Assembly: GCF_017794965.1 (NCBI RefSeq)
Contig: NZ_CP051240.1
Span: forward strand, 2,790,001 to 2,854,000
Length of the DNA: 64,000 nt
Reading direction: 5' to 3'
Source of the DNA: Alcanivorax sp.
GTDB lineage: Bacteria > Pseudomonadota > Gammaproteobacteria > Pseudomonadales > Alcanivoracaceae
Under the pieces are notes generated by a model that saw only the letters and a program-made list of their open reading frames with translations, ran no database searches and was not told where the DNA came from. The position numbers were made by a program, and so were the translations under genes. Positions 34,403 to 41,799 of the stretch are shown here, piece by piece. Each line of letters opens with the position of its first letter. Positions within the stretch are counted from its first letter, which is position 1.

Positions 34403-35790
34403 ACAGACCGGAGACTGCCCAGCAGACTATCGACCACCTGCTCCAGATCATTGAGGTTGGCACAACGCCGGGCCACCCGGCAGTGGGGCAGATAACTGGC
34501 CATCACCGCATCACCGCTGTTCCACTGACTTCGGGCTTCCGGGTTCAACCACCAGATCTGTTTCACCCGCCGGCGAATCTGCGCCAGCAGCTCTGCCCGC
34601 TCCGGAAGATAATTGTTGCGCGCATCCCCCAGAATGATCACGGTGGTATGCCGATCCAGCTGGCCCTCGCACATGCCCAGAAAGCCTTCCAGCATTTCAC
34701 CGTAGTCGGTACCACTGCCTGACAGCCTGTCGAGCACACGGGCGACCGCCACATCCGGCGCATAACGTTGAAAGTCCTCGCTGATTTCATCAAACCGGGA
34801 TGCAAAGGCAAAACTGCGCACCCGCGGCAGCACATCGCTCATGGCATAGAGGAATTGCAGCAGAAATCGCGCCGGTTCACTGACCGAACTGGATACATCA
34901 CAGATCACCATCACACGACTCTTGTGCGGCGGCTTGCGGCGCCAGACAAGAGAGGCCGGCACCCCGTCATGACGGATGCTCTTGCCCAGCGTACGGCGGG
35001 CATCCAGCTGGCCGCGCCGGGCCACTTTCATGCGGCGCTGATGGGCACTGGCAAGGCGGCGCGCCATCTTTCGCACCAATGATTTCACCTCACGAAATTC
35101 CCGCAGATCCCGGAAGGCAACCTGTCGCATAGTGTGCTCGCGCAGTTCCCGGCCCCGCGCTGCGCCGTGCAACAGAAACTGCCGGCGCACCAGGCTAGCG
35201 GCCTGCTCGCGAACCTGCCCTCGCCATTCGCGCAGGGCATCGGCACGGGCCTCGTCAACGCCACTGCCCCGGGAAAGCTGCAGCACGCGCTCATCCACCG
35301 CCCCCATCCCCATGTTCATCAACAATCTACGGGTATACAGCCCCTGCTGGGTAATCACCTGCATGGCGGTAAAATCCATGGCGGCAGCCGCCTCGGCCAT
35401 GCGTTGCTGCAACTGCTCTGCAGACGAAGCCAGCAGGGCATCCAGCTCGGCATTTTCCCCTGACTCGCCCGCGCCCTCCACCGCTTCACTGTCGGCCAGC
35501 GCCAATGACGGCGGCATCTGCGACTGACCCGGGGCCGACTCGTCCTGCTCCCCCCCTCCGTCGCGGGCCCGTTCCCCACCCTGAAAGTAACGGGCAAAGG
35601 TCTCTTCAAAGGCTTCCCGATGGTGCTCTTCCTTGACCAGACTCACCGACAGCGCATCATGAAAACGCTGGCGCGAGTCGTACCCCACCAGGGCCACAGC
35701 CTGCATGGCAATGGCCGCCTCATCCGGGGAAATTCGCAATCCTGCCCCGCGCAGCGCCTGGACAAATTCCGACAGTCGGCGGGACAGCAT
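34399..35790 (-). CDS. CoxE-like VWA-domain protein, partner of MoxR ATPase
   Basis: This is a 463-residue cytosolic protein with a C-terminal von Willebrand A domain; the MIDAS reads VICDVSSSVSEPARFL. The N-terminal half is charged and Gln/Glu-rich, with RRLSEFVQALRGAGLRISPDEAAIA near the start, matching the CoxE family. Such proteins work with MoxR AAA+ ATPases as chaperones for metalloenzyme maturation. It starts at the last base of the moxR stop region (one-base overlap), so the two are coupled. The client is not evident from neighbours. Confidence 0.9.
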   Translation of the reverse strand: MLSRRLSEFVQALRGAGLRISPDEAAIAMQAVALVGYDSRQRFHDALSVSLVKEEHHREAFEETFARYFQGGERARDGGGEQDESAPGQSQMPPSLALADSEAVEGAGESGENAELDALLASSAEQLQQRMAEAAAAMDFTAMQVITQQGLYTRRLLMNMGMGAVDERVLQLSRGSGVDEARADALREWRGQVREQAASLVRRQFLLHGAARGRELREHTMRQVAFRDLREFREVKSLVRKMARRLASAHQRRMKVARRGQLDARRTLGKSIRHDGVPASLVWRRKPPHKSRVMVICDVSSSVSEPARFLLQFLYAMSDVLPRVRSFAFASRFDEISEDFQRYAPDVAVARVLDRLSGSGTDYGEMLEGFLGMCEGQLDRHTTVIILGDARNNYLPERAELLAQIRRRVKQIWWLNPEARSQWNSGDAVMASYLPHCRVARRCANLNDLEQVVDSLLGSLRSV

Positions 35791-36719
35791 CAGCGCTTCC
35801 CGAACTTGCGCAGCCAGGCAGGCAACAACTCCCGAGCCAACGTCACATCCTGCTCGGTCTTCAGCACCAGGTTGAGCGTATCCGCCACCATGGCCTGATC
35901 AAGGCTGTCGGCATGCAGCAGCACCAGCGCCCGGGCCCAGTCCAGGGTCTCGGATATGGCCGGCAGCTTCTTCATCTCCTGTTCGCGAAGGTACTGGATA
36001 AAGGCCACCAGCTGTTCGCGCAGCGCTGCCTCCAGTTCCGGCACGCGAGCGGCCACGATGGCGGCCTCATGGGCTGGCTCCGGATAGGGAATGTAGAGAT
36101 GCAGACAGCGTCGCTTGAGGGCGTCGGACAGTTCGCGCTGGTCATTACTGGTGAGCAACACCAGCGGTTGATGACGCGCCTTGACCGTGCCCATCTCGGG
36201 AATGGATATCTGGAAATCCGACAGCAACTCCAACAGAAACGCCTCGAACTCCTGGTCGGCCTTGTCGATCTCATCGATCAACAGCACCGCCGGCTCGTCG
36301 CTGCGCAGGGCCTGCAGCAATGGGCGCGGCTCCAGAAAGGTATCGCTGTAGAAGGCCTCGCCCAGATCGCCAAGACGGGCCATGCTGGCATCCAGGCTGT
36401 CGGTATCCGCCAGCATGCCGCTGAGCTTGTCGCGCAACAGCTGGGTATAGAGAAGCTGCTTACCGTATTTCCATTCATACAGGGCACGGCTTTCATCCAG
36501 CCCTTCATAACATTGCAGCCGGATCAACGGCGCCTCGAGAAAAGCGGCAGCGGCTTTGGCAAGTTCAGTCTTGCCCACACCCGGCGGCCCTTCCACCAGC
36601 ACCGGCTTGTGCAGCTGGGCCGCCAGATAAATCGCCAGAGCAATCTGGTCACTACAGATATAGCCCTGTTCGGCAAAATTGCGAGTGATGTCTTCTATGG
36701 AATCAATGCGGGTCTTCAT
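35790..36719 (-). CDS. MoxR-type AAA+ ATPase
   Basis: This is a 309-residue ATPase with Walker A GPPGVGKTELAKAAA, Walker B VLLIDEIDKADQEFEAFLLE and sensor LTSNDQRELSDALKRRC. The length and the VWA partner downstream define a MoxR/CoxD-like pair. The upstream 36720-36858 gap contains nested GTACC/GGTAC inversions and a direct repeat of CGACACGCACA at 36785 and 36801, possibly regulatory. Confidence 0.92.
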   Translation of the reverse strand: MKTRIDSIEDITRNFAEQGYICSDQIALAIYLAAQLHKPVLVEGPPGVGKTELAKAAAAFLEAPLIRLQCYEGLDESRALYEWKYGKQLLYTQLLRDKLSGMLADTDSLDASMARLGDLGEAFYSDTFLEPRPLLQALRSDEPAVLLIDEIDKADQEFEAFLLELLSDFQISIPEMGTVKARHQPLVLLTSNDQRELSDALKRRCLHLYIPYPEPAHEAAIVAARVPELEAALREQLVAFIQYLREQEMKKLPAISETLDWARALVLLHADSLDQAMVADTLNLVLKTEQDVTLARELLPAWLRKFGKR

Positions 36720-36858
36720 GAAGGCTCCTGTACCGGAACCTCAAAGGGTACCTCAGTACAGGCAATACAGACACGGGCCGGAAACGACACGCACATGTCC
36801 CGACACGCACACGTGTCCGGGAAAAACGGAGGGAGGAGAAGGAAGGTCTATAATGCCG

Positions 36859-37227
36859 TTAATGCAGGGTAATATTGCCGGCCAGCACCACCGGGGCAAT
36901 ATCCTGAACCTCTTCCACCACCGGCTCACCATCCACACTGCTCACGTCATAGCGTGCTGAGTGCACCTCGCCGTCAATCAGATCAGGAATGGCATCCAGA
37001 AACGCATCCACATGCTCGGAGCCAAAGTGCACTTCCAGTGCATCCAGGCTGCTCCACTGCTGCAGCACCATGATCACCCGGGGCTCATCCGCCTGCACAT
37101 AGACCTCATAGGACAGACAGCCCGGCTCCTTGCGCGAGGCACTGGCCAGTGCCTGCACCAGATCCAGCGCAACGGGCTGCTGGTCGGCCTTGATGGGAAA
37201 GGAGCCTTTGACAATGATCATGGACAT
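36859..37227 (-). CDS. Antibiotic-biosynthesis-monooxygenase (ABM) domain protein
   Basis: This is a 122-residue ferredoxin-like dimeric alpha-beta barrel with MIIVKGSFPIKADQQPVALDL, EPGCLSYEVYVQADEPRVIM and WSSLDALEVHFGSEHVDAFL. Family members are cofactor-free quinol monooxygenases or heme-related enzymes. The added C-terminal 25 residues are not typical. Substrate not inferable. Confidence 0.82.
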   Translation of the reverse strand: MSMIIVKGSFPIKADQQPVALDLVQALASASRKEPGCLSYEVYVQADEPRVIMVLQQWSSLDALEVHFGSEHVDAFLDAIPDLIDGEVHSARYDVSSVDGEPVVEEVQDIAPVVLAGNITLH

Positions 37228-37302
37228 GAAGGGGGAACCACTTCTTCAGTAAAACGACCATTGTAGCATATTTTTCATGCAGCTGCCGGGCTCATGCCAG
37301 CC

Positions 37303-37980
37303 TCAGCCACAGAAGCGCACAGACTCCTTCAGGGGGACCCGCCCTACCCGGGTCTTGTTGGCCGCAATGTCCGGATCCTCATAACCGAAGCTGATCCCCA
37401 GCACGATGGCGGCGCTATCCGGAATGCCAAGAATCTCGCGCACATCGGCGGGGTAATAACGCATGCTGCCCTGGGCACAGGCGCCCAGCCCGTAAGCGCT
37501 CATGGTTAGCAGCAGGGACTGGATATACATCCCCACATCCAGTGCTACGGTGACCCCGAAGGCTCGGTCCATCCCGATGAAAGCCACATGGGGAGCATCA
37601 AACAGTTGAAAATTGCGCAGTTCCGCACGGCGGCGACCTTCACGGTCCTCCCGGGCAATCCCCATGCTGCCGTACAGGGCCATGGCACAATCTACCTGCC
37701 GCTCCCGGTACACCCCTTCGAAGCGGGGCAGACTGTCATAGTCTGGCTCGAACGGTACTCCACGGCTGACCTTGTCCACCATTCGCTCACGCAGGGTATC
37801 GCGGGACTGGCCACTGGCCACCCATACCTGCCAAGGCTGGATATTACAGTTGGAAGGGGCATGTTGCGCCAGTGAAAACACCTCATCCAGAACCGATTGG
37901 GGAACCGGCTTGTCCAAAAAACCACGGACAGAACGACGCTGCTTGAGGGCATCGGCGAGAGTGACGGAATCGGCGTTCAT
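37303..37980 (-). CDS. Nitroreductase-family FMN oxidoreductase
   Basis: This is a 225-residue flavoprotein with the FMN-phosphate motif KQRRSVRGFLDKPVPQ, APSNCNIQPWQVWVASG, and MYIQSLLLTMSAYGLGACAQGS. The C-terminus ISFGYEDPDIAANKTRVGR closes the fold. Start at 37980 rather than six codons earlier. It probably reduces quinones or nitro compounds with NAD(P)H; the physiological substrate is unknown. Confidence 0.88.
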   Translation of the reverse strand: MNADSVTLADALKQRRSVRGFLDKPVPQSVLDEVFSLAQHAPSNCNIQPWQVWVASGQSRDTLRERMVDKVSRGVPFEPDYDSLPRFEGVYRERQVDCAMALYGSMGIAREDREGRRRAELRNFQLFDAPHVAFIGMDRAFGVTVALDVGMYIQSLLLTMSAYGLGACAQGSMRYYPADVREILGIPDSAAIVLGISFGYEDPDIAANKTRVGRVPLKESVRFCG

Positions 37981-38098
37981 GTGAGCTCCTGACTGCATTG
38001 GACGGCGGATTGGCTGATTGCCAATGACAGTCTAGCGAGTCGGCAAAACCAGAGCGATGACAGTAACGCTCAGCCGGCTGGACAGGAGAGCAGCGGTC

Positions 38099-38425
38099 TC
38101 AGGAAGCCTTGAGCATGGCTTCGCAGATCTGATCAATGATCGGCTCAGCGCACTCCAGTCGCCCCTCTCCCCCCTCTCCCCCCTGCACACCCAGTCGGTC
38201 GGCACAGGACGGGCACAGGACGGTGAACACCAGCTCGCCCCCCTGGCTGGGGGCGGGCAGCACAGCCCATTTCTCCTGACGGGCACGCTGTCCGATGCGG
38301 TGGTAGTAATCGAGATTGATCTGCCCGCCGGGCTCGAAATCGAAAGTGGTCGGGCAGCGGCTACAATTGAGCCACATGTCATATAACGCGGCCGCGTCAT
38401 ACGGGTCTCTTGAATCGAATGCCAT
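38099..38425 (-). CDS. Small zinc-ribbon-like hypothetical protein
   Basis: This is a 108-residue protein with two Cys pairs, CSRC in MWLNCSRCPTTFDF and CPSC in FTVLCPSCADRL, consistent with one zinc site. No family recognised. A 9-nt tandem duplication encodes GGEGGEG, a candidate slippage tract that would keep the frame. The start at 38425 has GGAGG 7 nt upstream. Confidence 0.7.
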   Translation of the reverse strand: MAFDSRDPYDAAALYDMWLNCSRCPTTFDFEPGGQINLDYYHRIGQRARQEKWAVLPAPSQGGELVFTVLCPSCADRLGVQGGEGGEGRLECAEPIIDQICEAMLKAS

Positions 38426-38552
38426 TGCCACCTCCAATTTGTGGCTCGCCTTCATCCCTGTGAGGGCGCAAAGATTCCAACGCCCGGTTTGCCTGCCCCC
38501 TTATAGAGCAATGGCCGATAAAAGCCCGTGACATCCATCACAGCGTGTCCGT

Positions 38553-39185
38553 TTACAGCCGTTCGCCTGAGGCCATGGCTCGCCCGCCCAGGACCAGCAT
38601 TCGCAGTTGCAAACAGGCATGATCCGCCAGCACCTTGCGCGCTGCCAGGCTGCTATCCAGCATGGAAATACCGGCCCCGAACATGATCGCGATCGCCGCT
38701 TCTGCTTCCTGTTCCGCCGGCACTTCGGCGCCCCCGCGGGCAGACACCGCCTGGCGCACGTCCTCCGCCAGTTCATCCACCAGCAACTGCAGCTCGCGCT
38801 GTATCCTTAACCGGTAACGGTCATGGCTGCCCAGACGCTGCTGCACCAACAGGCGAAAATCGTTACTGTGTTCCTTGAGGTAGCGCACAAATCGCGCCAC
38901 CAGCTCATCAACCGCCCGGGCAGCACCAATCTCGATCATGCTGCGCCGCTCGTACTCCATGGCCGAACGTAAACGGAAACAGCAGGAATCAATCAACGCC
39001 AGCCCCAGGGCATCCATGTCCGGGAAGTGGTTGTAGATCGAGGTGGCGGCCAGTCCACACTCCCTTGCCACCTCACGCAGCCCCAGGCTATCCAGCCCGC
39101 GCCCCCCTTCCATCAGCGTACGCGCCGCCGCCAGGATCCGCTCCCGGGTTTGCCGCTTCTGGCGCTGTCGCACTGTCTCTGCCAT
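38553..39185 (-). CDS. TetR-family repressor resembling FabR/DesT
   Basis: This is a 210-residue regulator. The DNA-binding part LDSLGLREVARECGLAATSIYNHFPDMDALGLALID closely follows the FabR pattern (read in parts), as does NDFRLLVQQRLGSHDRYR. FabR and DesT sense acyl-CoA or acyl-ACP saturation. Start at 39185 (MAETVRQRQ). It is divergent from the fatty acyl reductase at 39447, and two TGTTAG dyads lie between them. It most likely represses that gene and itself. An ethanol-like or unrelated ligand is possible. Confidence 0.85.
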   Translation of the reverse strand: MAETVRQRQKRQTRERILAAARTLMEGGRGLDSLGLREVARECGLAATSIYNHFPDMDALGLALIDSCCFRLRSAMEYERRSMIEIGAARAVDELVARFVRYLKEHSNDFRLLVQQRLGSHDRYRLRIQRELQLLVDELAEDVRQAVSARGGAEVPAEQEAEAAIAIMFGAGISMLDSSLAARKVLADHACLQLRMLVLGGRAMASGERL

Positions 39186-39195
39186 AACCGTACCA

Positions 39196-39209
39196 CTAAC
39201 AACTGTTAG
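39196..39209. promoter_or_regulatory. Operator-like dyad O1, CTAACA-N2-TGTTAG
   Basis: Perfect 6-bp arms 11 nt upstream of the TetR start, a position suited to autorepression. A second, near-identical site is at 39274-39287. Confidence 0.7.
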
Positions 39210-39269
39210 CTTTAATAGTCCCATGAAATAAGCCCATATAGCAACAAAAAGCGGGTTACAAAATAACCT

Positions 39270-39299
39270 TTGACAAACACTTGTTAGCTGAAACAAAAT
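39270..39299 (+). promoter_or_regulatory. Promoter of the fatty acyl reductase with operator O2 in its spacer
   Basis: TTGACA (39270-39275), an 18-nt spacer and CAAAAT (39294-39299). The spacer holds CAAACACTTGTTAG (39274-39287), which shares the TGTTAG half with O1 and has one mismatch in the other half. A repressor bound there would block RNA polymerase. Confidence 0.6.
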
Positions 39300-39446
39300 T
39301 CGCCTTACAAATGTAAGGCGAGGTGATTTGTCACCTGCCGCCTTGGCGGCGCATTATCTTGGAGGGCCTCCGAACCACTCCTCGAGGCGCTACAACACAT
39401 GACTGTCGGATCATCCCGACAGCAGGGAAGCTACAAGGGGCTAAAC

Positions 39447-41453
39447 ATGAACTACTTCGTTACCGGTGCCACAGGTTTCATTGGCCGTTTTCTGGTTGCA
39501 CGCCTGCTCAAGCACAGCGACGCCCGCGTCTTTGCGCTGGTGCGCGCAGGATCGGAATACAAACTGGACGCGTTGCGCCGCCGCCTGGGCGTGGATGCTG
39601 ACCAGTTGGTGGCTATTCATGGCGACATCAACGAGAAACTACTGGGCGTCAGCAAGCGCGATCAGGATGACCTCACCGGCCTGGTTGATCACTTCTTCCA
39701 CCTGGCCGCCATCTATGACCTGACCGCGGACGAAAACAGCCAGCGCTATACCAACATCGAAGGAACCCGCCAGACGCTGAAACTGGCCGAAAAGCTGCAA
39801 GCCGGCTGCTTTCATCATGTTTCTTCCATTGCTGCCGCCGGCCTCTACGATGGCGTGTTCAGCGAGGACATGTTCGAAGAAGCCACCGGCCTGGACGACC
39901 CCTACCTGCTCACCAAGCATGAATCAGAAGCACTGGTACGCCAGGAAAGTGCTATTCCGTGGCGCATCTATCGCCCCTCCATGGTGGTAGGACATTCCGA
40001 AACCGGGGAAATGGACAAGGTGGACGGCCCCTATTACCTGTTCAAGTTCATCCAGAAACTGAAGGATGTGCTGCCGAACTGGATCCCACTGGTGGGCGTG
40101 GAAGGCGGCAAATTCAATATCGTGCCGGTGGATTTTGTGGCCGATGCCCTGGACCACATAGCCCATCAGGAAGACGGCAACGGCCAGTGCTTTCATCTCA
40201 CCGCCGACCGCTCCTACAGCCTGGGCGAGATGATGGACGTGATCGCCGGGGCAGCCCAGGCGCCACGCTGGGCCGTGAAACTGGACAACAGCCTGTTCAG
40301 CGCGGTGCCCGGCATCGTCAAGAAGGGGGTCAGCGCCATGACCCCGAAGATGGTCCTCAATGCGGCACTGGAGAATCTGGACATTCCGCCGTCTGCCATG
40401 CAGTTTCTCACCTTCCCCACCGAATACGACAACCGACGGGCCCGCGCGGCACTGGCCGACAGCGGCATTGAGGCACCGGAACTGCAGAGCTATATCCAGC
40501 AGCTGTGGGACTTCTGGGAAAACCATCTGGACCCGGATCGCGGCGAGCGCAAGGATGAATTGCAGCCCCTGCCGACCCTGCCTGAACGGGTTGAAGGCAA
40601 GGTCGTCATGGTAACCGGCGCCACCTCCGGGATCGGCAAGGCCACCGCCCTGAAGCTGGCCCGGGCCGGTGCCACCGTACTGGTGGTGGCCCGCACAGCG
40701 GAAAAACTGGACGAGACCCTGCACGAAATTGATCAACTGGGTGGCACCGCACAGTCATACAGCTGCGATGTATCCGATCTCAACAGCGTGGACCAGTTGG
40801 TGCAGAAGGTGATCGCGGACCATGGTCACGTGGACATACTGGTCAACAACGCCGGCCGCTCCATCCGCCGGTCGGTGGTGCATTCCTTTGAGCGTTTCCA
40901 CGATTACGAACGCACCATGCAGCTCAACTACTTCGGCGCCCTGCGCCTGATCATGCAACTGATGCCAGCCATGATCGAGCGCGGCGGCGGCCATGTGATC
41001 AACATTTCCAGCATCGGGGTGCTGACCAACGCCCCCCGCTTCTCTGCCTATGTCGCCTCCAAGGCAGCGCTGGATGCCTTTACCCGCTGTGCGGCCAGTG
41101 AGCTGGCCCATGAAGGGATTCGCTTCACCACCATCAACATGCCGCTGGTGCGCACGCCGATGATCGCGCCCACCAAGATCTACAACCATGTGCCCACCAT
41201 CAGCCCCACCCAGGCCGCCGACATGATCTGCGACGCCATCGTGCGGCAACCCAAGCGGATTGCCACCAACCTGGGGATCATGGGGCAGGTGATGCACTTC
41301 CTTACCCCCAAGGTAACAGAAACCATCATGAACACCGGCTACAAGCTGTTCTCCGATTCGGCAGCAGCCCTGGGCGGCAAGGAAAACACCCCGAAGAAGA
41401 TCAGCCGCGAACAAGCAGCCTTCTCCCGGTTGTTCAAGGGGATTCATTGGTGA
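39447..41453 (+). CDS. Bifunctional fatty acyl-CoA/fatty aldehyde reductase (alcohol-forming)
   Basis: This is a 668-residue two-domain protein. The N-terminal extended SDR (about 1-365) opens MNYFVTGATGFIGRFLVARL and has HVSSIAAAGLYDGVF and YLLTKHESEALV. The C-terminal classical SDR (about 380-668) has VMVTGATSGIGKATAL, NNAGRSIRRSV, NISSIGVLTNAPRFSAYVAS and ends GIHW. From memory this matches the Marinobacter enzyme Maqu_2507 (about 660 residues), which makes fatty alcohols for wax esters. The start at 39447 has AAGGGG upstream. Probably under the divergent TetR. Confidence 0.93.
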   Translation: MNYFVTGATGFIGRFLVARLLKHSDARVFALVRAGSEYKLDALRRRLGVDADQLVAIHGDINEKLLGVSKRDQDDLTGLVDHFFHLAAIYDLTADENSQRYTNIEGTRQTLKLAEKLQAGCFHHVSSIAAAGLYDGVFSEDMFEEATGLDDPYLLTKHESEALVRQESAIPWRIYRPSMVVGHSETGEMDKVDGPYYLFKFIQKLKDVLPNWIPLVGVEGGKFNIVPVDFVADALDHIAHQEDGNGQCFHLTADRSYSLGEMMDVIAGAAQAPRWAVKLDNSLFSAVPGIVKKGVSAMTPKMVLNAALENLDIPPSAMQFLTFPTEYDNRRARAALADSGIEAPELQSYIQQLWDFWENHLDPDRGERKDELQPLPTLPERVEGKVVMVTGATSGIGKATALKLARAGATVLVVARTAEKLDETLHEIDQLGGTAQSYSCDVSDLNSVDQLVQKVIADHGHVDILVNNAGRSIRRSVVHSFERFHDYERTMQLNYFGALRLIMQLMPAMIERGGGHVINISSIGVLTNAPRFSAYVASKAALDAFTRCAASELAHEGIRFTTINMPLVRTPMIAPTKIYNHVPTISPTQAADMICDAIVRQPKRIATNLGIMGQVMHFLTPKVTETIMNTGYKLFSDSAAALGGKENTPKKISREQAAFSRLFKGIHW

Positions 41454-41454
41454 G

Positions 41455-41587
41455 GACGCCTGACGCCTGACGCCTGACGCCTGACGCCTGACGCCAATAA
41501 TGAGACCTTGAGGAGAAAACCGGCAATGCCGGTTTTCTTTTGTTTTGCTTTTAGCGTCAGGCTTCCGGCATCAAGCGTCCAGCATTC
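41455..41587. repeat. Heptad array C: five perfect GACGCCT units plus a degenerate inverted arm
   Basis: The left arm (41455-41495) is GACGCCT repeated five times with a sixth partial copy, starting 2 nt after the reductase stop. The right arm (41553-41587) is five units of the type GCGTCAG or GCATCAA in inverse orientation. A separate hairpin terminator lies between the arms. The left arm is identical unit to unit, unlike the right. Confidence 0.92.
41516..41543 (+). terminator. Terminator of the fatty acyl reductase
   Basis: AAAACCGGC / GCCGGTTTT with a 3-nt loop, then CTTTTGTTTT. It lies between the arms of array C. Confidence 0.85.
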
Positions 41588-41595
41588 ATAAAGAA

Positions 41596-41617
41596 AAGGC
41601 CCCGCAAGCGGGGCCTT
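41596..41617 (-). terminator. Minus-oriented hairpin AAGGCCCCGC / GCGGGGCCTT
   Basis: The U-tract (TTTTCTTT) is present only on the minus strand, although both neighbouring genes are on the plus strand. It may stop antisense transcription coming from the GMC gene. The remaining gap to 41799 has TATACT at 41787-41792, only 8 nt before the GMC start. Confidence 0.6.
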
Positions 41618-41799
41618 AAACGTTCCGGAAACTATCCGGAAGCATACGCAGCGGGACCATGTCCCGCAGTTATAGTCTCGCACCCACCCACTGGCCGCCT
41701 TGACTCAGGTCAGTTTTTCCCCGGTTTGCCCGAAACCACCCTTTTCCAGGGTTGCCGCAGTCAAGTCCTGCGCCAGTCCACACTTCTATACTGGCAGGC

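Noticed and set aside
41455..41495. CRISPR array
   Set aside because: The 7-nt units are contiguous, with no spacers, and no cas genes are present in the window.
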